51,402 bases of DNA. Source: Erysipelotrichaceae bacterium (GTDB lineage Bacteria > Bacillota_I > Bacilli_A > Erysipelotrichales > Erysipelotrichaceae). The stretch is from contig JAFRIG010000071.1 in the NCBI GenBank assembly GCA_017432895.1, forward strand, positions 1 through 51,402, in the 5' to 3' direction. Numbering within the stretch: position 1 is the stretch's first letter; the number at the start of each line of letters is the position of its first letter. Below, piece by piece: positions 24,155 through 32,239 of this stretch. The translations under genes and the position numbers were made by a program. A model generated the notes under the pieces. The model was not told where the DNA came from, made no database searches, and saw only the letters and a list, made by a program, of their open reading frames with translations.

Positions 24155-24642
24155 TGATCAGCTTTTCGGTAGCTTTCGATCCCAATAAAGGTATCGGGAT
24201 CAAGGGGGCTCTGCCCTGGCATCTTAAGGATGAACTGAAGATCTTTAAGCGCAACACCCTGTATAAAAACATCCTCATGGGTCAGACGACTTATGACGGT
24301 CTGCCTCGAAAACTGAAGGATCGCTATATCACCGTGGTTTCCATCGATCCGGACTATGTGCCGGAAGATGCGGAAGTAACTCACGATCTCATCGGTTTCC
24401 TTCAAGAACACGAAAACGACGATACGGAGTACATCGTCTGCGGAGGAGCTTCGATCTATCGTCAGGCCTATCCCTATGCCAAAAAAGCCTATATCTCTTT
24501 TGTGAAAGAGGAATATGAGGTGGATACCTGGTTCGATGTCTATGATGAAAACGACTGGGAAGTAACAGTCGAAGAAGATCATCCCGATTTCATCTATCGG
24601 GAACTGCGCAGAAAGGATTCAACAGAACAAGCCGTGGAATAG
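24154..24642 (+). CDS. folA: Dihydrofolate reductase FolA
   Basis: The 162-residue enzyme reduces dihydrofolate with NADPH. Family residues visible are the N-terminal GIGIKGALPWHLKDELKIFK with the LPW loop and the catalytic acidic residue in KDELK. GQTTYDGLPRKLKDRYITVVS (the GR/GQ-T-x-x-x-LP nucleotide loop) and VCGGASIYRQAYPYA follow. Start and stop overlap neighbouring signals: TAATG joins it to thyA, and its stop codon lies in the loop of the terminator. Confidence 0.96.
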   Translation: MISFSVAFDPNKGIGIKGALPWHLKDELKIFKRNTLYKNILMGQTTYDGLPRKLKDRYITVVSIDPDYVPEDAEVTHDLIGFLQEHENDDTEYIVCGGASIYRQAYPYAKKAYISFVKEEYEVDTWFDVYDENDWEVTVEEDHPDFIYRELRRKDSTEQAVE

Positions 24643-24656
24643 TCCATGGCTTTTTT
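24630..24656 (+). terminator. Terminator overlapping the folA stop codon
   Basis: AGCCGTGG-AATAGT-CCATGGCT (one G-T pair) followed by TTTTT. The folA TAG (24640-24642) is in the loop. Confidence 0.7.
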
Positions 24657-24694
24657 CTGATGTATAATATAGATGACAAAGGAAGCAGCTAAAG

Positions 24695-25108
24695 ATGGGC
24701 AGATTCAATGATTTTTTAAACAGGATCGCGAAGTTTTTAAGAGGCCGCAACGGTATGGACAGGATGGCAAAGGACCTTTATGTTTTTGCGGTGATCTTAT
24801 TAGTGATCAACGTCTTTTTTAGAAGTTCCTTCTTTCATCTGCTTTCCATGATCGCTCTAGGCTATTCTCTGTTCAGGTTCCTGTCGAAAAATCCCAATAA
24901 GCGGCAGATCGAAAACAGGAACTACATGGTCTACCGCAATCGGGTCTTCAACTCCTTACGTTTCGTCAAACGCAAATGGGATGACCGCAAGGTCTACCGC
25001 TATTACACCTGCAAGAACTGCGGACAGAAGGTCAGGGTTCCGGCTGGCAAAGGCAATATCGAGATCACCTGTCCCAAATGCGGAAACACCTTCAATAAAC
25101 GTACTTAG
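24695..25108 (+). CDS. Small membrane protein with C-terminal zinc ribbon
   Basis: A 137-residue protein with two close hydrophobic segments (about 29-42 and 46-62), then a basic stretch. It ends in a zinc ribbon, CKNCGQ then a 14-residue spacing and CPKCGN (about 110-132). The zinc ribbon would face the cytoplasm. Similar two-helix plus ribbon proteins are common in Bacillota but uncharacterised. TATAAT at 24663-24668 and AAAGGAAG before the ATG give it its own promoter after the folA terminator. Confidence 0.75.
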   Translation: MGRFNDFLNRIAKFLRGRNGMDRMAKDLYVFAVILLVINVFFRSSFFHLLSMIALGYSLFRFLSKNPNKRQIENRNYMVYRNRVFNSLRFVKRKWDDRKVYRYYTCKNCGQKVRVPAGKGNIEITCPKCGNTFNKRT

Positions 25109-25121
25109 ATAAAGATTTATG

Positions 25122-25156
25122 AGCTCTCGGATGTGGAATGTCCGAGAGCTTTTAGT
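25122..25156 (+). terminator. Terminator of the zinc-ribbon membrane protein gene
   Basis: A perfect ten-base stem AGCTCTCGGA/TCCGAGAGCT with a nine-base loop, followed by TTTTAG. Confidence 0.75.
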
Positions 25157-25177
25157 AAAAGAAGTAAAGTTAGCCTA

Positions 25178-25186
25178 TGGTATAAT
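25178..25186 (+). promoter_or_regulatory. Extended -10 promoter of the DUF362 gene
   Basis: TGGTATAAT is a consensus extended -10, 29 bases before the ATG at 25216. No good -35 is seen. Confidence 0.5.
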
Positions 25187-25215
25187 AAATGCGCAAAAAG
25201 AAAGAGGAAAAATCT

Positions 25216-26223
25216 ATGTCAGAGATCAAAGCAGCAAGCAACGGCAATATCTATATCCCTTTGGAAGAAAGGACCGGCAACGAGTCGATCGTCTATTTTA
25301 CCAGGGATATCTCTCCGGCCGGTATCAAAAAGGCTTATGAAAAAGTAAGTGCGAATATCTGCGGCAAGGTAGCGATCAAGCTGCATACCGGTGAAAAGAA
25401 CGGTCCCAACTTCACGCCGGCTTCCTGGGTCAAGGAAGTCATGGAGAGCACCGAGTCCTTAAAGGATGCGACGATCATCGAGACCAACACCTACTATGTC
25501 GGCGACAGAGATACGACGGAGAAGCATCGCGAGACGTTAAAAGTCAACGGCTGGACTTTCTGTCCGGTCGATATCACTGATGAAGAAGGTACGGTCGATC
25601 TGCCGTTAGAAGGCGGCAAGTGGTTCGATCATATGACGGTCGGTTCTCATCTGCCTGAATACGATTCGATGTTCACGCTGACGCATTTCAAGGGTCATAC
25701 CATGGGCGGTTTCGGTGGTTCCAACAAGAATATCGGTATCGGCTGTGCCGATGGGAAGATCGGCAAGAAGATGATCCATGCCAGAGAAGGCGAGGGTCAA
25801 TGGTCGGTTGCTGAAGAAGAGCTGATGGAAAAGATCTCCGAATCGACCAAGGCGACGATCGATCATTTCGGCAAGCATGTCTGCTATGTCAACGTCATGC
25901 GCAACATGTCGGTATCCTGCGACTGTGAAGGTCTGGCAGCGGCACCGGTTGTAACGCCGAATGTCGGTATTCTGGCTTCTACGGACATCTGCGCCATTGA
26001 CTGTGCCTGTGTCGACCTGGTCAATGCGATGACCGAGGAGCAGCATCACGATCTTTGGGAAAGGATGCAGACCCGTCACGGCTTCAGACAGCTCACCTAT
26101 ATGAAGGAACTGGGCATGGGCAACGACCGCTACATCCTGATCGACCTGGATAACAATGAAGTCAGAATCTCGGCCAAGGAAGCCGTCAAAGACGTCAAAC
26201 CTTTCAAGAGAGTCGAATTTTAA
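25216..26223 (+). CDS. DUF362 domain-containing protein
   Basis: The protein is 335 residues from ATG 25216, which has AGAGGA eight bases upstream; an ATG at 25189 overlaps the promoter. Conserved DUF362 stretches are KVAIKLHTGEKNG, IIETNTYYVGDRDTTEKH, LTHFKGHTMGGFGGSNKNIGIG and a cysteine cluster SVSCDCEG with ASTDICAIDCACVDLVN. The family is suspected to bind metal or iron-sulfur clusters, but no reaction is known. Longer members carry two ferredoxin motifs, which are missing here. It stands upstream of the Nfn operon behind a terminator. Confidence 0.88.
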   Translation: MSEIKAASNGNIYIPLEERTGNESIVYFTRDISPAGIKKAYEKVSANICGKVAIKLHTGEKNGPNFTPASWVKEVMESTESLKDATIIETNTYYVGDRDTTEKHRETLKVNGWTFCPVDITDEEGTVDLPLEGGKWFDHMTVGSHLPEYDSMFTLTHFKGHTMGGFGGSNKNIGIGCADGKIGKKMIHAREGEGQWSVAEEELMEKISESTKATIDHFGKHVCYVNVMRNMSVSCDCEGLAAAPVVTPNVGILASTDICAIDCACVDLVNAMTEEQHHDLWERMQTRHGFRQLTYMKELGMGNDRYILIDLDNNEVRISAKEAVKDVKPFKRVEF

Positions 26224-26231
26224 GAAACAGA

Positions 26232-26270
26232 AAAACGGACATTGCATATTGGATTATCGTGTCCGTTTTC
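26232..26270 (+). terminator. Terminator of the DUF362 gene
   Basis: AAAACGGACA and TGTCCGTTTT are perfect ten-base arms with an 18-base loop; the T-run lies in the 3' arm. Confidence 0.65.
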
Positions 26271-26376
26271 TTCTGCCTTAAAGCGGTAAAAATGTACTGA
26301 GAAGTCTGAGCTTTCCTCAATTATAATAGGAGTATAACAAGAGGAAAATAAGTTCCGTTTATAGAAAGGAATGTGT

Positions 26377-27231
26377 ATGTACAAGATCCTAAGCAAGAAA
26401 CCACTCAATCCGACAGTTACCCAGATGGAGATCCTGGCACCTTTAGTTGCCAACAAGGCCAGACCGGGTCAGTTCATCATTTTAAGAGTCGATGAAGAAG
26501 GTGAGAGGATCCCTTTGACGGTCGCCGGCACGAATAAAGAGACCGGTGCGGTCAAGATCATCTTCCAGATCGTCGGAGCGACGACGGAAAAACTGAATCA
26601 TAAAGAAGAAGGCGAATATATTCAAGACTTCGTCGGTCCATTAGGGGAAGCCACGAAAACCGAAGGCATCAGGAAGGTCTGCATCGTCGGCGGCGGTGTG
26701 GGCTGCGCGATCGCCATGCCGGTGGCACAGGAATTCTATCGACTTGGTTGCGATGTTACTTCGATCATCGGTTTTAGAAATAAGGACATCCTCATCCTGG
26801 AAGACGAGTTCAAGGAATGCTCCGATCGGCTCTTTGTCATGACAGATGACGGTTCTTACGGCAGACATGGCAACGTCACGGTGCCGTTAAAGGAAATGCT
26901 GGAAAATGGCGAGAAATTTGATGAGATCATCACCATCGGACCTTTGATCATGATGAAGTTCGTGGTCTTAACAGCCAAACCGTTTGAAGTTCCGGTCACC
27001 GTTTCGATGAATCCGATCATGATCGACGGTACGGGCATGTGCGGCTGTTGCCGTTTAAGCCTGAATCAGGATGGCAAGAGAGTGACGAAATTTGCCTGTG
27101 TGGATGGGCCTGATTTCAATGGCTATGAAGTCGATTTCGATGAGGCGATGTCAAGAAACAGGATGTATATGGATTTTGAAAGAAAAGCACACGAGGATAC
27201 CTGCAATCTCTTCAAGAAGGAGGTGGCCTAA
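26377..27231 (+). CDS. nfnA: NfnA: FAD/NAD-binding small subunit of the NADH-dependent ferredoxin:NADP+ oxidoreductase
   Basis: A protein of 284 residues from ATG 26377, six bases after GAAAGGA; the ATG at 26371 touches that box. It is a ferredoxin-NADP-reductase-like flavoprotein: RPGQFIILR then IPLTVAG (flavin), VCIVGGGVGCAIAMPVA (dinucleotide) and the C-terminal [2Fe-2S] motif GTGMCGCCRLSL with a later C in KFACVDGP. Paired with the adjoining NfnB it would form the electron-bifurcating complex that couples NADPH, NADH and ferredoxin. The name depends on that pairing; alone it would be called a sulfide dehydrogenase/dihydroorotate-dehydrogenase electron-transfer subunit. Confidence 0.9.
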   Translation: MYKILSKKPLNPTVTQMEILAPLVANKARPGQFIILRVDEEGERIPLTVAGTNKETGAVKIIFQIVGATTEKLNHKEEGEYIQDFVGPLGEATKTEGIRKVCIVGGGVGCAIAMPVAQEFYRLGCDVTSIIGFRNKDILILEDEFKECSDRLFVMTDDGSYGRHGNVTVPLKEMLENGEKFDEIITIGPLIMMKFVVLTAKPFEVPVTVSMNPIMIDGTGMCGCCRLSLNQDGKRVTKFACVDGPDFNGYEVDFDEAMSRNRMYMDFERKAHEDTCNLFKKEVA

Positions 27232-28640
27232 TGGCTTTGGTCGAAAAGAAACACGAGATGCCTGTCCAGGCTCCGGAAATAAGAGCTCATAATTTCAGTG
27301 AAGTAGCCTTGGGCTATGACGAGGAAACGGCTTTAGCGGAAGCTGCCCGTTGTCTCAATTGCAAGAATCAGCCCTGCGTAGCCGGGTGTCCCGTCAATAT
27401 CCACATTCCCGAATTTATCACTAAGATAAAAGAAAAGGATTACGAAGGAGCCTATCAGATCATCAATCAGACTTCTTCCTTACCGGCGGTCTGCGGCAGA
27501 GTCTGTCCCCAGGAAAGTCAGTGCGAATCCAAGTGTACGATGGGTATCCGTTTTGAACCCGTCGGGATCGGCAGACTTGAACGTTTCGTAGCCGATTATC
27601 ACAATTCCCTGGAAGATGTGTTCGTTGAAAAGCCTGAATCCAACGGCCACAAGGTAGCCATCGTGGGTTCCGGTCCTTCGGGACTCACCTGTGCCGGCGA
27701 TCTGGCCAAGAAAGGCTACAAGGTCACCGTCTATGAAGCTTTACACAAGGCGGGTGGCGTATTGGTTTACGGTATCCCGGAATTCAGACTGCCCAAATCC
27801 ATCGTCCAGAAAGAGGTCGACACTTTAAAGAAACTCGATGTCGATATCGAAACCAATGTCGTTATCGGCAAGACTCTGACCATCGATGAACTCTTCGATA
27901 TGGGCTATGAAGCCATCTTTGTGGGATCGGGAGCAGGTCTTCCCAACTTCATGAATATCCCGGGTGAATCATTGAAGGGTGTCTATTCCGCCAATGAATT
28001 TCTGACCAGATCCAACCTGATGAAGGCTTATCTTGATGATCCGGTCACGCCGATCAAAAAAGGTGGCAACGTGGCGGTAGTCGGCGGCGGTAACGTCGCG
28101 ATGGATGCGGCCAGGACAGCTCTTCGTTTAGGTGCCGACAAGGTCTATATCGTCTACAGAAGGTCGATGGAAGAACTTCCGGCCCGAAAAGAGGAAGTCG
28201 AACATGCGAAGGAAGAAGGTATCGACTTCAGACTGTTGAACAATCCGGTGGAGATCATGGGTTATAACAACCCCGATGATCCAAGGGATGAAAGAAACGG
28301 CTTTGTCACAGGTATCAGATGTATCCGCATGGAACTTGGTGAACCCGATGCCTCCGGCCGCAGAAGACCGGTGGAGATCGCAGGATCGGAATTCGTCCTG
28401 GACGTCGATACGGTCATCATGGCTATCGGTACATCCCCCAATCCTTTGATCAAGAATACGACGGAAGGCCTGGAAGTAAACAAAAGGGGCGGTATCATCA
28501 TCGATGAAGATGGTCTCACTTCAAGACAAGGTATCTATGCCGGTGGCGATGCGGTGACCGGGGCCGCGACGGTAATAAGTGCGATGGGTGCCGGCAAGCT
28601 GGCGGCCAGATCGATCGATGAATACTTAAGCAAGCAATAA
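27231..28640 (+). CDS. nfnB: NfnB: GltD-type large subunit of the NADH-dependent ferredoxin:NADP+ oxidoreductase
   Basis: The 469-residue protein is annotated in many genomes as NADPH-dependent glutamate synthase (GltA). N-terminal iron-sulfur ligands are in CLNCKNQPCVAGCPV and RVCPQESQCESKC. An FAD motif VAIVGSGPSGLTCAGDLA lies at about 142 and a second dinucleotide site VAVVGGGNVAMDAARTA at about 282. It ends GGDAVTGAATVISAMGAGKLAA. No glutaminase/synthase domain is present, so it is not glutamate synthase itself. Its ATG overlaps the nfnA TAA, and NAD kinase follows one base later: an NADPH-centred operon. Confidence 0.92.
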   Translation: MALVEKKHEMPVQAPEIRAHNFSEVALGYDEETALAEAARCLNCKNQPCVAGCPVNIHIPEFITKIKEKDYEGAYQIINQTSSLPAVCGRVCPQESQCESKCTMGIRFEPVGIGRLERFVADYHNSLEDVFVEKPESNGHKVAIVGSGPSGLTCAGDLAKKGYKVTVYEALHKAGGVLVYGIPEFRLPKSIVQKEVDTLKKLDVDIETNVVIGKTLTIDELFDMGYEAIFVGSGAGLPNFMNIPGESLKGVYSANEFLTRSNLMKAYLDDPVTPIKKGGNVAVVGGGNVAMDAARTALRLGADKVYIVYRRSMEELPARKEEVEHAKEEGIDFRLLNNPVEIMGYNNPDDPRDERNGFVTGIRCIRMELGEPDASGRRRPVEIAGSEFVLDVDTVIMAIGTSPNPLIKNTTEGLEVNKRGGIIIDEDGLTSRQGIYAGGDAVTGAATVISAMGAGKLAARSIDEYLSKQ

Positions 28641-28641
28641 G

Positions 28642-29406
28642 ATGAAACTATATATTCGTTCCAACAATTTTACCGATATCCAGATGAAGCAGGCGATCGA
28701 GTGTATCGACATCCTTTCGACCCAGGGTCACATCTGTTCGGTATCTCAACATACCAGTTACCTGTTGTATGATGATGCTTCAGGCCATCGTTTTGAACCG
28801 GAAGATTGCGATCTGATCGTCTCTTTAGGCGGCGATGGGGCTTTGCTTAGGGCAGCCAAGCTGGCAGTCAAAGTCGGAAAACCCCTGATCGGTATCAACA
28901 GTGGCCGTCTGGGTTATCTTTGTGCGATGTCTTTTGACGAGATCGAAACTTTTGAAGATGTTTTCAAGGATTGTGAGGTCTCAAGAAGGTCGATGTTGCA
29001 GCTACAGATCGACGGACAGGAACAATTGGCTTTAAATGACATCGTCATCTCCAAGGACGACTTCGGCAAGACGGTCGATCTTTCTCTGGAACTGGAAGAA
29101 GGAAAGAAGATCGATGTCAGAGGTGACGGTTTGATCATCTGTACGCCGACCGGTTCAACAGCCTACAATATTTCGGCCGGTGGTCCGATATTGGCCTATG
29201 ATGCCAAAGTGTTGGCGGTCACGCCGATCTGTGCACACGACAAGAACACCTATCCCCGGGTCGTCAATGACGACAGACCTATCAAGGTCTATGTAAATCA
29301 TGAAAGTGCCGGGATCTATGCGGATGGCGAATATCTCAAGGATTTCGACGATCATATCGTTATCGCTAAGGCGGAAAGATATCTGGAGCTTTATCTGAAA
29401 AAGTAA
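28642..29406 (+). CDS. nadK: NAD kinase
   Basis: A 254-residue enzyme that phosphorylates NAD to NADP. Diagnostic motifs are SLGGDGALLRA (about 60), INSGRLGYL, LNDIVISKDD and TPTGSTAYNISAGGP. The spacing from nfnB is one base, with the ribosome binding site lost in the nfnB end, so it is translated from the same mRNA. Its product is the substrate of the preceding NfnAB complex. Confidence 0.96.
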   Translation: MKLYIRSNNFTDIQMKQAIECIDILSTQGHICSVSQHTSYLLYDDASGHRFEPEDCDLIVSLGGDGALLRAAKLAVKVGKPLIGINSGRLGYLCAMSFDEIETFEDVFKDCEVSRRSMLQLQIDGQEQLALNDIVISKDDFGKTVDLSLELEEGKKIDVRGDGLIICTPTGSTAYNISAGGPILAYDAKVLAVTPICAHDKNTYPRVVNDDRPIKVYVNHESAGIYADGEYLKDFDDHIVIAKAERYLELYLKK

Positions 29407-29425
29407 GGCAGAAAAAGGAGAAAAC

Positions 29426-29851
29426 TTGAAAGAGTATCGTTTTTACGGCTGGAAGACCGCCGACATCAAAGATGCTAAAGGTCTGGATCCTCGTGATTAT
29501 TACGATCTTCTTTTAAATGTCTGGTGTGTTGAGACCTGTGCGCCAAGGATGCGTAAAGACTGGAGCAAAGATAATAAAACGCTGGGCCAATGTTCGATCA
29601 CGGCCTTTCTGTTGCAGGATATCTATGGCGGCAAAGTCTATGGTGTCCCGCTTGGCGATGGCAACTTCCACTGTTTCAATGATGTCGATGGGTGTGTATT
29701 CGATCTGACAAGTGAACAGTTCGGGGATACAATCCTTGATTACAGTAACTGTCCGGAACAGTTTCGGGAGGTGCATTTCGCAAAAGAGGAAAAGCGTTTA
29801 CGTTATGAACTGCTCAAGGAAAGGCTGGAAGAGAAGCTGGCTGAAAGATGA
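29426..29851 (+). CDS. YunG-like protein with conserved Cys/His, TTG start
   Basis: A 141-residue protein. Conserved features are VETCAPRMRKDWSKDNKTLGQCSITAFLLQDIYGGKVYGV, then HCFNDVDGCVFDLTSEQFG: the GQC-x-x-TA cysteine, a following HxFN histidine and DLTSEQF. These are the fixed points of the Bacillus YunG family, and the Cys-His-Asp order hints at a papain-like fold, which is inference. The start is TTG at 29426 with AAGGAG five bases before it. It is the last gene of the nfn-nadK group, 19 bases after nadK, followed by a terminator. Confidence 0.7.
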   Translation: MKEYRFYGWKTADIKDAKGLDPRDYYDLLLNVWCVETCAPRMRKDWSKDNKTLGQCSITAFLLQDIYGGKVYGVPLGDGNFHCFNDVDGCVFDLTSEQFGDTILDYSNCPEQFREVHFAKEEKRLRYELLKERLEEKLAER

Positions 29852-29900
29852 GACGGGTCTAAAGGCTGCTTAAGTATTTCCGGAATAATATTATGAAATG

Positions 29901-29936
29901 ACGGATGAAGTTCAATGGGATTTTATCCGTTTTTTA
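29901..29936 (+). terminator. Terminator of the nfn-nadK-yunG group
   Basis: ACGGAT and ATCCGT arms with an 18-base loop are followed by TTTTTATA. Confidence 0.5.
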
Positions 29937-29997
29937 TATGCTGTGATTATTTGTCCGGATGGGTAAAAAATATCTCTTAGGATATAGGCAAATCAAG

Positions 29998-30003
29998 TAT
30001 AAT
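29998..30003 (+). promoter_or_regulatory. -10 box predicting a leaderless rsmG mRNA
   Basis: A perfect TATAAT ends exactly seven bases before the A of ATG 30010 and no ribosome binding site precedes that ATG. No good -35 is visible. Confidence 0.5.
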
Positions 30004-30009
30004 TTAGTT

Positions 30010-30705
30010 ATGACGTTTGAAGAATTCAGGAAAGCTTTGAGTCAAAGAGGTATTGAACTGGATGAGAAGAAAGAGGTTCAGCTTAATACCTATGCGGATT
30101 ATCTCAAGGAATATAACGAAAAGGTCAATCTGACGGCGATAACCGAATATGAAGAGGTTCTGGATAAGCACTTCTATGATTCTCTGCTGGCGGCTGATCG
30201 AAGGCTGGAAGGTACGCTGGTCGATGTGGGCAGCGGAGCCGGTTTTCCCGGGGTGGTCTTAAAGATCGTCTTTCCTGAATTGAAGGTGATATTACTGGAG
30301 CCGATCGGGAAAAGATGTGTATTCCTTAATTCTCTGATCGAAAAGCTTGATTTGAAGGATATCGAGGTCGTCAATCAAAGGGGTGAGGACCATTGTCTTG
30401 AACATCGTGAGGCTTATGATTATGTGACGGCCAGGGCGGTTTCCAACCTCAATGCTTTGATCGAAGTATGCGGGGCGATGGTCAAAAAAGATGGCTATTT
30501 CATCTGTTTACGAGGCCATAAAGGAAGAGAAGAACTGAAAGAAGCGGCCAAGGCCATTGAAACGATGGGTTTTGCGGTCGAATCGGTCAAAGATGAATGC
30601 ATCTACAGTGGTGATAAAAGAGTCATCGCATATCTTAAAAAAGTGCGTACAACGCCATTAAAATATCCTAGGAAATATAATATAATTAAGAAGAGTCCAT
30701 TATGA
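30010..30705 (+). CDS. rsmG: 16S rRNA (guanine527-N7)-methyltransferase RsmG (GidB)
   Basis: A 231-residue, SAM-dependent methyltransferase of the small ribosomal subunit. It opens MTFEEFRKALSQRG, then the family stretch NLTAITEYEEVLDKHFYDSLL. The SAM site is LVDVGSGAGFPGVVLKI, followed by LLEPIGKRCVFLNSL and the catalytic-region VTARAVSNLNALIE. A longer reading from 29959 would include the promoter and is rejected. It heads the rsmG-noc-soj-parB cluster and overlaps noc by four bases (ATGA). Confidence 0.96.
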   Translation: MTFEEFRKALSQRGIELDEKKEVQLNTYADYLKEYNEKVNLTAITEYEEVLDKHFYDSLLAADRRLEGTLVDVGSGAGFPGVVLKIVFPELKVILLEPIGKRCVFLNSLIEKLDLKDIEVVNQRGEDHCLEHREAYDYVTARAVSNLNALIEVCGAMVKKDGYFICLRGHKGREELKEAAKAIETMGFAVESVKDECIYSGDKRVIAYLKKVRTTPLKYPRKYNIIKKSPL

Positions 30706-31451
30706 AAAAAGAGATAGTAAGAATAAAGTTAAACAAGATCATTCCCAACAAGAATCAGCCCCGACTGGATTTTTATGATGATTCCATCAAAGGTCTGGCC
30801 GAATCCATCAAACAGAATGGTCTGTTACAGCCGATCACGGTACGCAAGAACGGTGATAAGTTTGAACTGATCGCCGGGGAAAGAAGATACAGAGCCTGTC
30901 TGCTTAACGGGGCCAGTGATATCGAAGCCATTATCATGGAGAGTTCCGATGATGAGTCGGCTAATCTGGCTTTGATCGAAAACCTGCAAAGAGAAGATCT
31001 CAATGCGATCGAACAGGCCATGGCTATGCAAAGGATCATGCGCAGTGAAGATCTGACGCAAAACGAACTGGCGGAAAGACTGGGCTATCGCCAATCGACC
31101 GTTGCCAACAAGCTGCGTCTTTTGAAACTGCCGGAGTACATCAAACAGGCGATCGCCCATGGAACGATCACCGAGCGCCATGCAAGAGCTCTTTTAAATG
31201 TACCGGCCGACAAGCTGGAAGAGGTCTATCTGACCATCACCAACCGCAAATACAACGTCTCCAAGACGGAGGAATATATCAGAGAACTTACGGAGAAGCA
31301 CCATTCCAAGGGTGTTTCCAACAATGTGAGGATCGGCATCAATACGATCAACGAGGCTTATGAACTTTGCAGGCGTTCGGGTATCGATGCGGATCTGCAG
31401 ATAACGGAATACGATGACAATGTCAAGATCGTCATCAAGATGAAGAAGTAG
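30702..31451 (+). CDS. noc: Nucleoid occlusion protein Noc (ParB paralogue)
   Basis: The 249-residue ParB-family protein has the N-terminal NQPR box, GLAESIKQNGLLQPITVR, the CTP-binding GERRYRA motif and the helix-turn-helix LTQNELAERLGYRQSTVANKLRLLKLP. Two ParB-like genes flank soj here; the one next to rsmG is by position and sequence the Noc type, which blocks septation over the nucleoid. Translation is coupled to rsmG by an ATGA overlap, and soj begins eight bases after it. Distinguishing Noc from ParB by eye relies mainly on gene order. Confidence 0.85.
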   Translation: MKKEIVRIKLNKIIPNKNQPRLDFYDDSIKGLAESIKQNGLLQPITVRKNGDKFELIAGERRYRACLLNGASDIEAIIMESSDDESANLALIENLQREDLNAIEQAMAMQRIMRSEDLTQNELAERLGYRQSTVANKLRLLKLPEYIKQAIAHGTITERHARALLNVPADKLEEVYLTITNRKYNVSKTEEYIRELTEKHHSKGVSNNVRIGINTINEAYELCRRSGIDADLQITEYDDNVKIVIKMKK

Positions 31452-31459
31452 GAGGTTCT

Positions 31460-32239
31460 ATGGCAAGAACGATCGCTATCGCGAACCAGAAGGGCGGTGT
31501 CGGCAAGACTACCACTTCCATCAATCTGGCTGCCGGACTGGCATATATAAACAAAAAAGTCCTTTTAGTGGATTTCGATCCGCAGGGCAATGCGACGCAG
31601 GGTGTCGGCCATCGGGTAGGTCTCAAGGACCTGACGGCTTACGATGCCATTTTGAACGATGTCGATATCAAAGACTGTCTCAAGAAACTGCAGAAGCCGC
31701 CGATGACCCTGCTGCCGGCCAATATCAATCTGGCTGGAGCGGATCTGGAACTGGCGAAGATCGAACGGAATCGGGAACAGCTCTTGAAGAATGCCCTGGA
31801 TTCCATCAAGGATGATTATGATTACATCATCATCGACTGTCCGCCTTCCCTGGGATTACTCAATACCAATGCCCTGACGGCGGCGGATTCCGTTTTGATT
31901 CCGGTGCAGAGCGAGTATTACGCTTTGGAAGGTATCACCCAGCTCTTACAGACGATAAGACTGGTACAGAAGCTCTTCAATCCCAATCTGAAGATCGAAG
32001 GTGTATTGTTAACGATGTATGATGCCAGGACCAATCTTTCGGCCGAAGTGGGTCAGGAGATCCGCAAGCACTTCAAGGAGAAGGCCTACAAGACCTACAT
32101 CCCGCGCAATATCAAGCTTTCGGAAGCTCCCAGTATGGGCCTTTCGATCTACGACTATGCCATAACTTCGGAAGGAGCCAAGGCTTATGTGGCTTTGACT
32201 AGAGAAGTACTGGCGGCGGAGGCTAAAGATGGCAACTAA
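31460..32239 (+). CDS. parA: Chromosome segregation ATPase ParA/Soj
   Basis: A 259-residue, deviant Walker-type ATPase: KGGVGKTT at 11-18 with the signature lysine K11, switch I DFDPQGNATQG, Walker B DYIIIDCPPSLG, and the C-terminal SEAPSMGLSIYDYA of Soj proteins. No N-terminal helix-turn-helix, as in chromosomal Soj. AGGAGG precedes the ATG. Its last 11 bases overlap parB. It works with ParB on origin segregation. Confidence 0.96.
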   Translation: MARTIAIANQKGGVGKTTTSINLAAGLAYINKKVLLVDFDPQGNATQGVGHRVGLKDLTAYDAILNDVDIKDCLKKLQKPPMTLLPANINLAGADLELAKIERNREQLLKNALDSIKDDYDYIIIDCPPSLGLLNTNALTAADSVLIPVQSEYYALEGITQLLQTIRLVQKLFNPNLKIEGVLLTMYDARTNLSAEVGQEIRKHFKEKAYKTYIPRNIKLSEAPSMGLSIYDYAITSEGAKAYVALTREVLAAEAKDGN

